A DNA stretch of 64,000 nt from Pseudoscleropodium purum (Eukaryota > Streptophyta > Bryopsida > Hypnales > Brachytheciaceae). The stretch spans positions 2,790,001 through 2,854,000 of the forward strand of contig OZ017798.1 in assembly GCA_963969395.1 (NCBI GenBank), in the 5' to 3' direction. Both the position numbers and the translations under genes were made by a program. The notes beneath the pieces were generated by a model. That model ran no database searches. It was not told the origin of the DNA and worked only from the letters and a program-made list of their open reading frames with translations. The stretch's first letter is position 1. Each line of letters opens with the position of its first letter. This document shows positions 1 to 13,428 of the stretch, piece after piece.

Positions 1-2040
1 GTCTAAAGGAACTAAATAACTCAAGACAGGGAGATCCAAATGGTAGGTGAGTAAATTTCAAAGTGGAATTATGTGTAGTGTGAATGAGAGAATTCAATTA
101 GGAGTTAGCTAGCGGATTAGTGAATGGGAAAAGGGTCCTGATTCCAAATCGGGAAGTTGGAAGTTGAGGCAGTTGGCAGCAGTTCTTAGTCAAGGGGAAG
201 CAACCGAACTGTCTACGGGAGAGTCAAATAGGAATGGGAGCTGCATTTTTTGTTTACCCGTTGAAGAAGAGTGCTAGTCAGAGTCCCAACCAATTGTGCT
301 GTGTTTTCTTGTTTCTTGTGTTTGTTTGTATGTCATTGATTATGTTTGTGGAGTCAAGTTGGTAAGATGAGATGGCGTGTCAAAATATGTTATGTGTGTG
401 TGCTAATTGGAGAATTGTCATGAGTGATTGAGAATGAGGATCTACTGTGAGTAAGTTGAGAGATTAAGAGTGAATTTGTGAGAGTGCTAATCGGGATGGT
501 TAATGTTTGGATGTGATGTTGGTGTCCTAGGCAGAGAGAAGATGTATCAGTGGGTGCAGTGAGTTCGATTTGGAGTCGTATTACAATGTGATGAATCCAG
601 GAAGTTCAAGAGCCAAATGGAGTGAAATTTTGATGTTTAGAGTGCTGAGAGTTTAATTGGCAAGTTGGAGTGCCAAGTAGGAGTGTGTAAGAGGACGAGA
701 TTAGAGGTTGATTGAAAAATCTTATGTGAGGAAAGATAGCAGTTTGGTGATAGATTCCAAATTGAAAATTAGATGAAAAAGGTTTTGAGGCTAATTGTAG
801 TACATAGAATAACAAACAAAATATTTTGAACTATGATTAGCAAACTGGATATATGTCTTAATGATGAATTCGTTTGCCATTTGGAGCAATAAAAGTGACA
901 TGTTAATTGTATATGGCTGATTAAAGTAAATGAATTACATATTCAATTCGAAATTTGAAGAATTTTTGAGACCAAGTTGTGAGATTGAAAGTGGATGAAG
1001 TAAACCAGTTTAGGAAGCTGTAAAGAGTGTCGTTGTAGTAAACCAAATTGGGAGCAGAGAAAGGCGGAACAAAGTAAATTTGATAGCTAACTAGGAGACA
1101 AATTCTTTCTTGGTTGGTGGATGCTGCTGAAGAATATTCAAGTGCTAAATAAAGGAATCAAGAACCGAGTTGGAGATAAAGATAAAAGGATAAAAGAAGA
1201 GTTCATAAAAAAATAATTAATTGGGAGAAATTTCTTACCTTTGTGGCCATTAAGAGTGGAGTGACAAATTGTGTAATTAGATCTTATGTGAGGAAAACAT
1301 AGATATAGTTGGATTAAGAAACTTTATTTTTCTCAAAATACCATGTTGCAATGACTCATTAGGAATTAATTTCAATTCATTTAGTGACAATCCTATTAGA
1401 ATAGCCTCCCTAGGAACAAACTTAACTATCACCTGGATAAGTCCTATCAGGCCCCGGATTAATCTACAACTTTATATTCATACCAAGAATGCAACTTCTC
1501 ACACTTCATTGTGAAAGTTATTGAATAATTTTTTTTTTAATGAATTAAAAAATTTGAAAATTATTATTATTTTATATTTTGATTGTGACAACCTAAAGTC
1601 AAAGCCCTTTGTTATACTTTTCTAATGTGAAAGTAATAAATTTTGGAATTATTTTCGAAATTAAAAAAAATATTTTTATTTTTATTTTAACTAATGGCAA
1701 CAATACATGGGCACACTAGTAGATGTATATAGTAGATACTTCCAAAAAATGTGTCACTGACTTTAAGTTGCCATCTTTCATTCTAAATACACCTCCAAAA
1801 CCAATTATGTACCTATGTAGAAGAACCATTTGTAGAACCAAACTTTATTCTTCATAACTTCAATCTACATACAATATCCAAATATTACGTTTGTTGGTAC
1901 ATTGGAACCTCCGTTCACTTGTCATTAAGAAAATAAAAACATTTGAAATTTTGAACAGTCTAATAATAGTAATTAGGCGGAGTAGCAATTAGTGGCGGTT
2001 ATGGGGGTACCTAGTATCTATCTTAGTTTGCAGTAGGGAG
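1..2040. other. Gene-free upstream stretch with strong G-over-C strand bias
   Basis: No coding region or RNA gene is recognisable. The first 1,250 bases carry far more G than C on the given strand; the 60 bases from 421 hold about 20 G and 2 C. Short phrases such as AATTGGGAG, GTTGGAGTGCC and AAATGGAGTG recur with variation. The pattern looks like a very degenerate short tandem repeat, somewhat like the leader of the LIFEGUARD-type gene near 62.3 kb. From about 1,300 the sequence becomes AT-rich and unstructured. It could be a decayed transcribed leader or intron, or simply a degenerate minisatellite. Confidence 0.4.
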
Positions 2041-3736
2041 TTTAGGGACAAGTGTGAGGTACCGAAGGACGTCCCCGTCGCAGCCAGTGAAGGCCGAGTC
2101 CAGCAGTCCTCGAGGAAGTTCGCCCCAAGTGAATTGGTTTCTTCTTTTGTCGGCGAATTTCTGTTCCGAAGTGAAGAGGCGCCGCGGCAGGAGTGCCGGA
2201 TTCTGTGCCGGACCTTCCTCCGCCTTCATGGTTAGACCACGACGAAGTCGACAGCCTTGCTGCCCATTCTGTGAAGCCCTTTCCGCCTCTCATCGTTTGT
2301 CAGTGTCTTTCTTTCCGTTTCGTTTCCCGTGGGTTGTTCAATTTGGAATTTAGAATCGCATGCAGATGATGAACACTGTATCGTAATTTCGCTTTTGTGG
2401 AGTCGGCAGTTTTCCGAATGTTTGCTAGGATTCAGCCTAGGAACTGAGTTGTGAAGTAGTTTTGTCAATGTCTCCTCCTGTTTTCTTCGTCGGCTTCTCT
2501 AGGGTTTGTGAGGATGGAATAATTCTTTGGCATATCGGGTTGTGAATGCTGAATTCCTTTCATTATTTAGCAGTAGTTGGACTTACTTGGGAATGCGCTC
2601 TAATCTTCATCATCACTTAATCAGTACCACTTTCCAAGTTTCTCCTTGCCCTACTCTCTGTTCTTTTTAGTGCAAACTTTTAAACCGTTCATAACTGAAG
2701 TAATCGTAGGTACTCAATGCGTAGGCCTGATTTCTCTTTGATTGAAGTAGTTGGATTGGATGCACCAAATTGATTTTCTTCTGTAGAGGACATCCCTAAA
2801 ATCTTGAGCAGGAATTAAGTAGTACTTTTTCGTCTGCGGTATGAGCAAGTTTGTGATACTGTGATTGGCTTGGACTGTTCAGACAATAAATTGGGAGTTA
2901 TGGAGAACCTGGGAGCAGCAGAGGTAATACACAATTCCGACCCTTGTGTCATTGGATCTTGTTATCTGAGATTTCCCTGCGTACCTGTCTATGTTCGATT
3001 ATTGCTCGATTGCACCGCACATCAACGTGCTTTCTGTTTTTTCCTCTTGAATATTTCAGTTTCTACTTATTCAATGTGGAGTCCGTGGATTTCGTCTTGA
3101 AGTTTTCGTTGTGGTGCAATGTCAGGACCAACATGTGAGCATTGATGTATTAGACAGCGAGACAGTGAAAATCGAAGACTTTCCACATCTGAACAGCATC
3201 AGATTTACTGACAATAGCAGAAACATTTTCTGGAAGATATGGTTTGAAGAAGCATGTCTTGTGAAAATTGAGTCATACAAGTTCACGGTACTTTTTTAGT
3301 GATCTCAATCACAACAAATCAGTCTTACCTGTTATAGCGTTGGGTTGTTCTTTAGAAAGCGCTATGAAATTGTGCACATGGAGTAGCAGTCATATTACGA
3401 AGAATCTGAGTCTTGATTTTAGCCAATGCGTGATGAAAGAATGTTAGGGTTTGTTCAGAGGGGGTTCTTGATCTGGAGTCAGTGGAGTACGTCGTCGAGT
3501 TAGACGGGATTTTACTTATTGGTAGGATTGACTTTTTCTTTGGATGCCGGCAGGTGTGTTCGCTGTGAGATAAATTGCGGCAACAGTCATTTGCACTACA
3601 TCGTCTTCGTTCTTTGAATCTGCTTTAGCTCTTCGCTACATGTGTGATGCATTTTTTACAGGGGCGGATTTTCCTTATTGTATGTGGGTTTTTACCGCTG
3701 GTGACATTACACTACACAACGAAGACGAGCATTGCC
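2041..3736 (+). other. Probable promoter-proximal region and 5' leader of the nucleoside-hydrolase-like gene
   Basis: Base composition changes sharply from AT-rich to GC-balanced at about 2,040 and stays mixed up to the coding start at 3,737. No convincing coding exon is present: the reading frames here are short and overlap on both strands. A good 3' splice site (a T-rich tract followed by ACAG at 3,657-3,660) lies 76 bases before the chosen start codon, so the leader probably contains at least one intron. The donor cannot be fixed; CAG/GTGTGT near 3,551 and AG/GTAATA near 2,922 are candidates. An out-of-frame ATG at about 3,681 overlaps the main start and could act as an upstream ORF. Confidence 0.35.
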
Positions 3737-4966
3737 ATGGCAGACCTAAGGATTCCTACGGGACTGTCAGAGGCCAAAAATGAAGTTTACGAGAAGCTCA
3801 TTGATGTTGTCAAGCAGCGCCAGGCGAGAGGTGAACCCCCCCGGCCGATCGTGGTCATCACTGACGTAGGGAAAGACTATGACGATCTGACTGCGTTGGT
3901 AGTTCTCACAGAATTTCATCATTTGAAGCTTGTTGAGTTGCGCGCCGTGGTGGCCAATCTCAAGCCAGCAGACTTGAGGGCGCACCTTGCGAAGGCCGCG
4001 CTAGTATCCTTGGGTCTGCGAGATATCCCAGTAGCACGTGGCACGCCTGGGTCGCATGACGAACATGAAGTATTGGACCACGAATTTAAAGGGGCGGAAT
4101 TCAGCACGGGTGACTCTGTGGCGCTGGAAGACGGGCAAGAACTTCTACTTAAAGTTTATCTAAATGCCAAGGAGAAAAACGAGAAGTTGTACCTGCTCTG
4201 CCTGTCATCGCTGCAAGACATATACGAATTTGAATCCTCATCCACCGATACTTCGGATTTGGTCGCCGAACACACCGCTGAGGTTCACATGCAGGGTGGC
4301 AACTACATCTCAAAAGAAAGTCACAATCTGGAGCCAGACTACGAAGCTGCCAACAACCGCTTCAACTTGGATGCTGCGAAGAAATGGCATTCCTTCCTAC
4401 AAGGAAAGGGTATCCCTAGCCACACGTACACCAAAGCTGCCGCCTTTGCCACTCCCCTCACCTCGGAATTATTTGAGGAGCTGAAGGCTACGGGCCACCC
4501 CATCGGTGCTTATCTTCGTAGAGTGCAGGTGGAACAGGATGTGGCGTTTTACAAGCAAGCCTGTGAAAGCGACCCAAAGAAGCGGTTTGCGCCGTTCATG
4601 GACCAGAAGTGGTTCCTGGCCAAAAAGACCAATTGGCACCAGCGACCGCATCCATCTGAAGGAGATGCCCTTCCTACAGTCGAGGAAGTCATTCCATATC
4701 TCACCAAGATCGTGCTCTACGATGTGCATGCGGCTTTAGGTGTTGCTGGCGAGGATGTTGTGAGGAAGCTAACGGTGGCTGGCAAGGATGTTGTGGGCGA
4801 GCTCGCGGTGGATCGCACCATTAATCGGGTTGAGTCGGAATCTGTCAAGGTGGTTCATCATTGGATCACAAAAAATGAATTGAGTCAAGCGGTTGCGGAG
4901 AAGATATCCCTGTCTATGTCATCTCTTCTGGAAGGCGCCCTTTTAAGGAGAACCTTCTACAATTAG
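3737..4966 (+). CDS. Nucleoside-hydrolase-like protein (inosine/uridine-preferring family fold)
   Basis: This intronless frame encodes 409 residues from the ATG in GCCATGGCA. An in-frame ATG at 3,644 would add 31 residues, but it lies upstream of a probable intron end at 3,660, so the later start is preferred. Near the N-terminus, after a hydrophobic strand, residues 42-50 read TDVGKDYDD. This matches the Asp-cluster Ca2+/ribose site of nucleoside hydrolases in the expanded D-x-G-x-D-Y-D-D form rather than classical DTDPGxDD. Further family-like landmarks are MQGGNY (about 185-190) and FNLDAA (about 209-214), with a late LYDVHAA segment. The family cleaves N-glycosidic bonds of ribonucleosides in purine and pyrimidine salvage; substrate cannot be inferred. 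Residues 336-357 are an 11-residue tandem duplication. No signal peptide is evident from this start. Confidence 0.75.
   Translation: MADLRIPTGLSEAKNEVYEKLIDVVKQRQARGEPPRPIVVITDVGKDYDDLTALVVLTEFHHLKLVELRAVVANLKPADLRAHLAKAALVSLGLRDIPVARGTPGSHDEHEVLDHEFKGAEFSTGDSVALEDGQELLLKVYLNAKEKNEKLYLLCLSSLQDIYEFESSSTDTSDLVAEHTAEVHMQGGNYISKESHNLEPDYEAANNRFNLDAAKKWHSFLQGKGIPSHTYTKAAAFATPLTSELFEELKATGHPIGAYLRRVQVEQDVAFYKQACESDPKKRFAPFMDQKWFLAKKTNWHQRPHPSEGDALPTVEEVIPYLTKIVLYDVHAALGVAGEDVVRKLTVAGKDVVGELAVDRTINRVESESVKVVHHWITKNELSQAVAEKISLSMSSLLEGALLRRTFYN
4742..4807 (+). repeat. 33-bp in-frame tandem duplication inside the nucleoside-hydrolase-like gene
   Basis: Two 33-bp copies (4,742-4,774 and 4,775-4,807) encode VAGEDVVRKLT and VAGKDVVGELA. 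The duplication is in frame and lengthens the C-terminal tail after the conserved domain. It is probably a recent slippage product and need not alter the active site. Confidence 0.8.
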
Positions 4967-7900
4967 GGTGCATCATAAGAGATTGACAACATACATCAAA
5001 ATAGGGCGGGAGGTCGGAACTTCGATGCTGTTGATGATTCCTGCGGAGATGCTGATTTGTATCATGAATTTGGAATTGCCACTGTAGTATCAAACTGCTC
5101 TTGGATCTTCTCCTGGAATTTGACAGGGGGATGCCATCTGTGGCTTCCTTTCATACTAATTCCTCTATGCACCTGATTTCTAAAAGGTAATGTGCTCCTA
5201 TCTGGCAGCTGATTTGATCACGCTATATTTTTGTTTTTTCAGGTTTATTAAAGCCGTTGTAGATCTCCTTGCAACATGAGTTACTCAAGAATAGCCAAGC
5301 TGGCAAGTCCTGTTGTAGCTTTGCTTCTCTAGCACGGAAGGCTGTTGATCATGTGTTTCTCTGATGTCAAGCTTTTCACCCACATTATACTTGTACCCTT
5401 CAGTACGCATGAACATTTAGCTGATGTTGACATTGAAACTGACGCAAACGTTTCATAACCTTTTTTGGTTGTGCAGTATCGGCTCTCTTCAGAGTGGACG
5501 CAAGTTGCCGGTCATATATTTGGATGTAGAGTTTGAATGATATGTTTTTTTGTTGCAAACATAATGTGGTAAGATGTTACATCATGGACCAGTCCTGTGA
5601 ATTAGTTGATTATGGTAGAAGAAGAGCTTGCAGTTGAATAGAAAATCTTCGCCATGTGTTCATGTTTTGCACTGTATCGTGTGGTCCTGGTATCCATAAT
5701 TGGTGATGGAAGCCTGCCCGGGAACTCGTCTTCTTCCGTTGTCTACCAGCCACAGGAAGTTTAATGTTTGAGCTTATTCTCCCGCCTTGTAAAGCTCACC
5801 TGTCCGGTAGTCGCATGCTTTGTTCTGCTGGCATGGGTCACAGGTCAAGGATATGCTTGTCTCTAATTTCAGGCCTCTTGATCCTCAGGTATTGGAGCTT
5901 GATTGTAAATTTTTGGTGAACCATATGTGAAGGATATCAATATGGAACTATGGAACCATGACAGTGTACTCCTTGCTCTGGAAAGAATTCACTTGTGTTT
6001 CCTGCACGGAATTCAGGACCAGTTCTGGCCCACGTTTTAACATTTTCATGTGGGCTACTGAGTTCATATCTGTCAAGGTATCGGCTAAATTTCATGTTGT
6101 GAATCTTTTTGAATTAAATTGTAAAATTCAGTTGAATTTTGTGTAATTTTGAATTTAAAAACTTCTATAATTAACAATTTCTATCAATATAATTCCACAC
6201 TTCGTGATTTTCTTGGTACATTGTGCTGAAGAGGATTTCTGTTCTTTCTACTAAATGTGTTGGTTGTTGGTAGATAGATTTTGGTGTGTTGTCTTAGAAT
6301 TAACAAACTATACTTCATTTGAAGCTCTAATTGTGATGTGAATCCTTCATTTTCTTTTCTAATGTTCACATACTTGAGTTTGTTTTATAAATCAACATGT
6401 TTATAGAATAATAATAAATAGTGTGATTCAAATTTTCCTAAAAGAGATTCAAATGAATCAAACTTGAATTTCACAAATTGATGTTGCTCCAAATTTGATA
6501 AAAGTTATTGATACCATAAGAACTAAAAAAAAAACTTCTATAATTTCAAACAAACATTTTTGAGGGTTTTACACCTTTGTATTGGTTTCTTTTGATTGCA
6601 TTCTTACACTGTTGCATGTTCAAATTGTAGTTGAGTTTTTACTTTAGAAAAAGATGACAAAAATGAAATAAAATTGCAATATTTAAAGATCATTGTACAA
6701 ATTCAATGCTTTGTTTTCTTCAAATGACATTTTTCTTATGAATGTGTTGACAATCATGTCTATGCTATATTAATGAACTCAAAGTCTTTCGAAAAACCAA
6801 AGAAAATGCAAAATGATATATTTAAACAAAAATATATATAAATAATCAAAATTTCTATATAAATTAATCATATCATTATTCAACATTGTTTTGAGTAAAT
6901 TAGTAATTGAATTCTAGATGGAGTATAAAAAATTCTCCACAAAATTTTATAAAACTTTAATAGTGCAATCTTAAATGACCAAAGTTGACTATTATTGTCA
7001 AAATAAGCTTTGCACCAAAAAAAACAATAATCTTTAGACATCAGAATTGTCAAAATATCTTTGACATAATATCCAAAGCAACTCTTAAAAGATTGATGCA
7101 ATTGATGCAAAGAAATGAAAGGTTAGAACAACTTTAATAAATTTTGATGAATTAAAACTACAACAGAAGAGATGTTGTCTATATACCAAGAGTAGTATTT
7201 GTAATCAAGAAGAGGACAACCATTGTAAACAAAGAAAAAAGAACTAGAATTCCCAAACACAAGCTTTGAATTTGCTAAATTGTGGCTATCCTCCTTCACT
7301 TGGGCACATTCAATGATGACAGCAAAGTGATTGTCCATCATTGTAACTCGGATGAACAATGCTAATGAAGCACCTAACATTTTTTTGTGACATATTGACT
7401 TCTCTACATTTGTACAATCTATAGAGGAGCCACTCATAACCAATCAAATAAGATACTATGGGCATAATCTGAAATAATGCAAGGTAAAGCAAATATTTTC
7501 AAAGGTGCATTGATAGAAAGATGAGGATTGCAGAAATTTTTTGGTAATTTTATTGCTTAAATTGAAATTACTATGAATTTCGAAAGCCAAAAGTTAGTCT
7601 AGAATTATGTCCAATACAAAACCACTCATCTAAGAGACTACTTATATCCCACTTTACCAATCCAAACCAAGCACATTTGACATGACAAAAATGGAAGAAT
7701 TGATGGTTGAAAACCAAGAATTGATGGTTGGAAATTAATCAAACTCTCGAATTTCAGCCCCCTATTGAATGCTAATGGGAAATTAGTTCGTAATGGGTGG
7801 CTCAATCTTAGCCCCTCTCGAAGCAGCTTCTCCATACCGTGTCAATGTCGACAGCCAAACTGTCCCAGCCAAAAATGGATAAAACCAACTCTTTCTTCAT

Positions 7901-8862
7901 CACCGCACTGCTTTCCATTCATCCAAAGGACGTTTTGAGGCTGCACAAGCCTTTTAGGATCAAATAAGATTCAAAATACAAACACATTAGGAATTTCTAA
8001 GCTTCGCATTATAAAAAAAAGACGATTTCAGGTATGAATTTAAGAAATTATTCATACGGTCAAATGTGAAGAAATCTATAAAAACCTTTGTCAAATCAAT
8101 TCAGAAGCTCGATAGCCACAGTATGAAAACAAAATCTCTTATTATATGTGTTCAATCAAAGTACTAAAAACTTTATAGTTCATGTAGTGAATTTCAAGCT
8201 AAGAAGAAACTTACACTATTGATTGACTGAAGATCCACCAATCATTTGTAGAAATTGGGAATGAAAACATGAAGTGAACAAATGTTCACTTACTTTCAGG
8301 ATAAGTCTTGTCAAATAGAATTCTAGTGTTACGTTCATATAATCATGATCGTTGTTCGATGAAAATGATCCAAAAAGACTCTGCTGACTCAATAGATAAA
8401 GGACAGGTCGCAAAGAGCTGGAAAGGGCCTTGGGCCACCTAAAAACTGATAACTGATTAGAAACAGTATCTATCAGGTTTGCATTCTTGTGTCTCTCTCG
8501 CAATACTTGATGAATGCCAATTCCAAATAATAAAAAGTCAAAGTACCTCACCAAACATTCTGGCAGTACTGAAGTTGGTAACATTCTGCTACACCATTAC
8601 CGGTACCAGAAAGTCTTACTAGAATTATACTATTAGAATTACATAGAACGTATCTTTCCCTAATGCTGACTTCACTCATAATTTGTTCATGAACATGGAT
8701 AAACTACCGTATCCAATGCGGGACCCTCCCATTGCCTATTGGGCTGCAATATGGTCACGCAACTTAACGGATGCACACCAACTCAGATTACAGATCACCA
8801 TGAGACTCCAGCATTCAATAAACTTCGATGTATAAAAAAAACATACACTGACCTAACGCTCT
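4967..8862. other. Intergenic stretch; 3' flank of two convergent genes
   Basis: The first roughly 1 kb is GC-balanced and probably holds the 3' UTR of the nucleoside-hydrolase-like gene. From about 6.1 to 7.8 kb it is AT-rich with no supported gene. From about 8.0 to 8.86 kb it is mixed and probably contains the 3' UTR of the NUP98-NUP96 gene, which converges from the other strand. A 122-codon frame on the minus strand (8,216-8,584) resembles no family I know. Confidence 0.4.
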
Positions 8863-11800
8863 TCACACACGGATCTCATCCGAAATTAGTTTCGTGAACG
8901 CTGTTACAGCTCCTTGAAGACGACACATGCGAACATCTTCAGGCACGGGAGCGTCCAGAACTATATCGAACATCTTCATCTCAGTATTGATGTCAAACGA
9001 CTGCGCCTTAGTTTCTTCCAATAGTAATGAAGAAATCTCGTCTGCCATCCTTGAATAGGCAACCCTGCATTCGGAGGAAAACCTCTCGTTACAATGGGCT
9101 CATTCCATGTGCAAAATCTTTAAACCCCTCAAACTCAAGAACACCGACGGCACTAAAGGACGAATCAAGAACAAGCAATATATCGAAAGGAACCAATCGG
9201 TTTGTTATTACATCCATTGCAAATATGAGGATCCTTTACCTAGCATCAATTGTGCATGTCGAATTCCATAAAGCTTGAGACTCCTTCAGCCGCTCAAAGA
9301 ACGCTCCCGCAGCTGTGGTTCTTTCTTCCACCGTTTCCTGAGTGCCATCACCAGAACGAACAGGTCAGAGATGATAGGGACATTCAACTCTACACTCAAA
9401 AACCACATCAACAGCCATCCACGGAATTGGTTGTGGAAAAAAAGTACCAGTCCGTCCACTGGATTTGACATGTCGAGGAAGCTAGACTTCAATGTCAAGA
9501 ACTCGATATAAACGCCTGCTCCGAGATCCCAGTCCTCAACCTCTGTCAGGTGCCCCTCCAACTGGCTTGCAAATTGCCAGATCTCAGAATGCTCAGCTGC
9601 AATATTAACCAAGTCCAGAATCTCGTAAGAATTCATTCAAGCGCAGAAGAAACCGCGCTTCAGGGACCAGTGCAAAGCCAACGGTCTTCACAAACGGAAG
9701 GCCATCTCCTCGTTACCACAACTGCTCACAAAATATGCACCTTTTGCAAAATTACACAGCGTGGACTTTAAAAGTTTTGATCACAACCGACATGAGGGAT
9801 AAGTGCATACAGCTAAGAAACAGGGACGCAGCCACAGTAGACATGAATAAAACATGAGCATTCCGCCACTGGCGGCTCTTGATCAGGTGCTCGAGCTCCT
9901 TCTTGTCGTTGCGCGAATAACGCCAGTACAATGCCTGCATTGCAAACGGAGAGACACAAAGATCGATTTCAAACTCATGCCTCACTATAAACCGGAAGCC
10001 CTGGTGCACGAAAATCACAGTATGCCACAGCACAGCAGCAACCATCAAACCTCGAACTTCGACCATAACCAAATCTGGATCTCCGTCCAATACCCAAACA
10101 TGCGTCTCAAAAGGAACGGTAGTACATAGTCAGCACGGACGAAGAGCCCGAGTGAAAACAAACAACACTTATAAGATGCACACGCACATAAACTACATGC
10201 AGCACCAATGAACCCAGCAGCAAACCTACCAAGGCCTCGTGGAGCCATTCTGGGGGAATACCAAGATCATCTTCCAAAAAGTGCTGCTGGGCCTCTGAAG
10301 AACTCCAGATCTCGCAGTGTTGATTCAAAATCTCCTTCACGACCTTCACAAACAAGTCCTCGCATTACTCAGTATCATCAACACGTTTCCACGTTCCACC
10401 TACAAGAAGACCTCAACATTCTACAATGTTGAAAGATACACCGATCGATGACAACAGCTCTCTGACTCAGCCGCATATTGTACCTTCTCGTGCAGTCCAG
10501 GATGATCAGGGGACGAAGGCATGTGGAGAATAACATAGACAGCCCAGTGACAAAGGCCCACAGACAGCAACTGACTTGCAAAATTCATATGCACTTCGTG
10601 CAGTTGCTCGGCTTCCAACATGCGGATTGCATGAAGAATCCCTTGTTGATGCCATGCCAGCTTCTGATCCAGTCTGTCGAACGTTGAGGCGGATGCGGAT
10701 AACATTCTTCTGACACTGATATCCACCGTAGATTTCTTCGCATGTAAAAGCATGAGATAGTATGCAGTGTCGTAACCCTCAGCCTCCAAAGAGTTGTCAT
10801 ACACTGATACTCTTTCCTCCACATACTTCGGCACTGGCTTCGGGGCATGCTCATTCTCCAGCAGACCTTCAAACGTCTCAATAAGGCATGGCAGATCTGT
10901 GTCGGGACTCAATTGGTACCACATTACCAGGCCCATGAACCGCTTCCAATCTACGTCGAGACCGGCAAGGGCTCCCTTCAAATCGCCTGGAAAATGACGG
11001 TAGTTTCAGTACGCAGACGTTCATTCCTATACAGAATATATCAAAACCTCGCTACGCCACACCTCTGATACATGTTGAAGCCTCAGTTCATGCCAAAAGT
11101 CATTGCAAAATAGGTCTCCCCGAAGCCAAAGCAACACGACACTCACAGGATTCACAACACAATTGCTAACCTGCAAGGAGCTGGTAAATCGAAGAACGGT
11201 CTGCTTCAATGAGGGACTGATCCAGACCCTCAGTAGCCCAAACCTCCAGTTGAGCTGCGATATCACTTCGCATCCCAATCGGACCCCCCGCCTGGCTTAA
11301 CAATGTGGACATCCGAACATCACCGTGTTCTAGAGCAATCTCAACAGCGTCCTCCAACTTTCGCCCCGTCAACAGCGTAAATACTTCTTTCAAATACTGG
11401 TTTCCCTTCAGATGCTGCAAGTCTTGATGCACCATGTGCCCAACACTTTCCTGAAGCCAGCAACTGAAGCCGGCACGACGTATCAAAACCTCAGTTGATA
11501 CGTCTGGAGTCTCCATCGAACTCTTCTCAGTATCCAAGGCCTCTTCGATCTCAGTCTCAACTTCCGCCGCACTTGCCGTCTCTGAGAAAAGAACATCGAT
11601 CAACTGCCAGACCGTACGTTGGTGTTGAAGTACAACCTGGTCCGCCTCCCCAACTCCCACCACTTCAAGCTGTTTCTGCGCTAAATCCTCATACTCGGTG
11701 CATACGCTGGGTAAATCGCTCCTGCTACACACTAAAGTTCGTAAACGGAGAGAACTGGCAGCTGCTTCCGAGGGACTGTCCACCACCTGAGTCACACAAG

Positions 11801-13428
11801 GAAGAACAAGATTCAGCCGAAGATATAAACCGAAGTCTGGAACGGCTTCCAAAACAACAGATTCCAATACATGCTACTCATCTGCTGCCAAACAACGAAT
11901 TACACCATCACAGATAAGCCACAGCGCTGCACTCCAATTTCTCAAAACCCTAGGAGGAGACCTATCAAGCTCATCCTCGCATGGACGCAACGACCAATTA
12001 AGACTCCCATGTTACCTGGCTCATGGACATGTGAAGTGACAGTGGAGAAACAAACTGCAACTCCACAAGCTCATCTTTCACAACTCCTCCAGCATCACGC
12101 ACCGTACGATCTAGTGCAACTCTTTCCATCTGGATACATGAAGACAGCCCATTCTTCGTTCCCCCTTGCCCAACGTGGGTGGAACTGTGATACAAAATAC
12201 CATTAGGGCCCCAGCCTACGCGGAACGAGCATCCTAGGAACAAGGCAGCATCGGCAATGTGGTCCGATCGCCCCAGTGCCATCATGCCGGACTTCTCCGT
12301 TGGATCTAACAAAAAACCGCTTCCACGAGGCCTCTTCACGCCTGACCGCTCACGTTCTCCACCCATTGTCAGTGCCAAGAGCGGGGACCTGCTCCAACGA
12401 ATACATCAACTATTAGCAGGGCAATAAACAAAGCACCGCGTGAAACCCGAAACCATAAATGCACTATTCTTCTGCAGTGGTCATGACATGCTCCAAAGTA
12501 GCTAAATTCAGGTCAGAACCCAGAAGAAACTCACAGGGGTACCCGCTAGCATGAACACATACACCGCCGTTTCATGTCCAAGAAAACAGACCTAGATGGA
12601 GAAACGTCCAAAATCGGAGCCTGGTGCCCCGACATCCCCTCCTCCAGAGCAGAATAGGCAGGTGACCGATTCCAAGACGTTAAAGGAGAAACTCGCATTT
12701 GCTTCGCAGGAGTACCCTTCCAAGGGGATGAACGCTGCGGCCAAGCTGGACGCCCGTCAGCATCTTCACCAGGAGAAGCTTTCTGAGGGGTCTTAAACAG
12801 CTGACTGCCATGCACGCCTGAACTGGTGACAGCGGGGGATGGCACTAGCGGACGTGACTGCCAACGGCCATACGTTCCAGGTGGGGCAATATCCTCCGCT
12901 TCTTCACCTATACTCGAGAAAATTGCATCACATGAACAGCAGAACAGAACTTCAAATCGACAACATCAATTGCACCACCAAAGCAATGAAACGGAACACG
13001 GAAACACGTAGAACAAGGATAAACAACATGACCAGAACAGAAGAATACGAAAACTCGATCCAGCAGATAGGAAACGAGAGCAAGTGCACCGCGACATTCA
13101 ACCCTCACAAACTAAACTACGCCAGAACCACCCTCGATGAATGTAAGACAAACGAAGGTCAAGAAATGGAAAATACCTTCTGCAAAGAAAAGAGCTCGCA
13201 TTTGCTGCATTTTCACGGGATCAAGGTGAAGGTGCGCAGGCAGGGAGTGCGAAAGTGCTGACCGAGGAGCAGTAAAATAAGAAGCATCACCGAAATCGTC
13301 CTCAGCTTCTTCATCGACATCCACACCAGGTTCCGGGATCGTATCGAAGTTCTTTAAAGGGGATTCGAACATAGAATCATCTGGATCAGGCGCTTCACCG
13401 TGCTCCACGCCCTCCATGTCATAGGACC
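8863..13428 (-). other. NUP96: NUP96 half of the precursor: outer-ring scaffold nucleoporin
   Basis: Ten exons encode about 949 residues. An acidic linker ([16 protein letters not shown]) precedes the conserved [21 protein letters not shown] helix. A Ser/Pro-rich stretch and a beta segment follow ([20 protein letters not shown]), then the long helical solenoid ending [23 protein letters not shown]. In NUP96 this solenoid contacts SEC13 and the other Y-complex members. A separate NUP96 could begin at the ATG at 13501, which is in frame through the end of intron 14 into exon 15, or at the first Met inside exon 15 (about 13,410). Confidence 0.8.

Noticed and set aside
8216..8584. 122-codon minus-strand frame downstream of NUP96
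   Set aside because: It resembles no family and lies where the 3' UTR of NUP98-NUP96 is expected.
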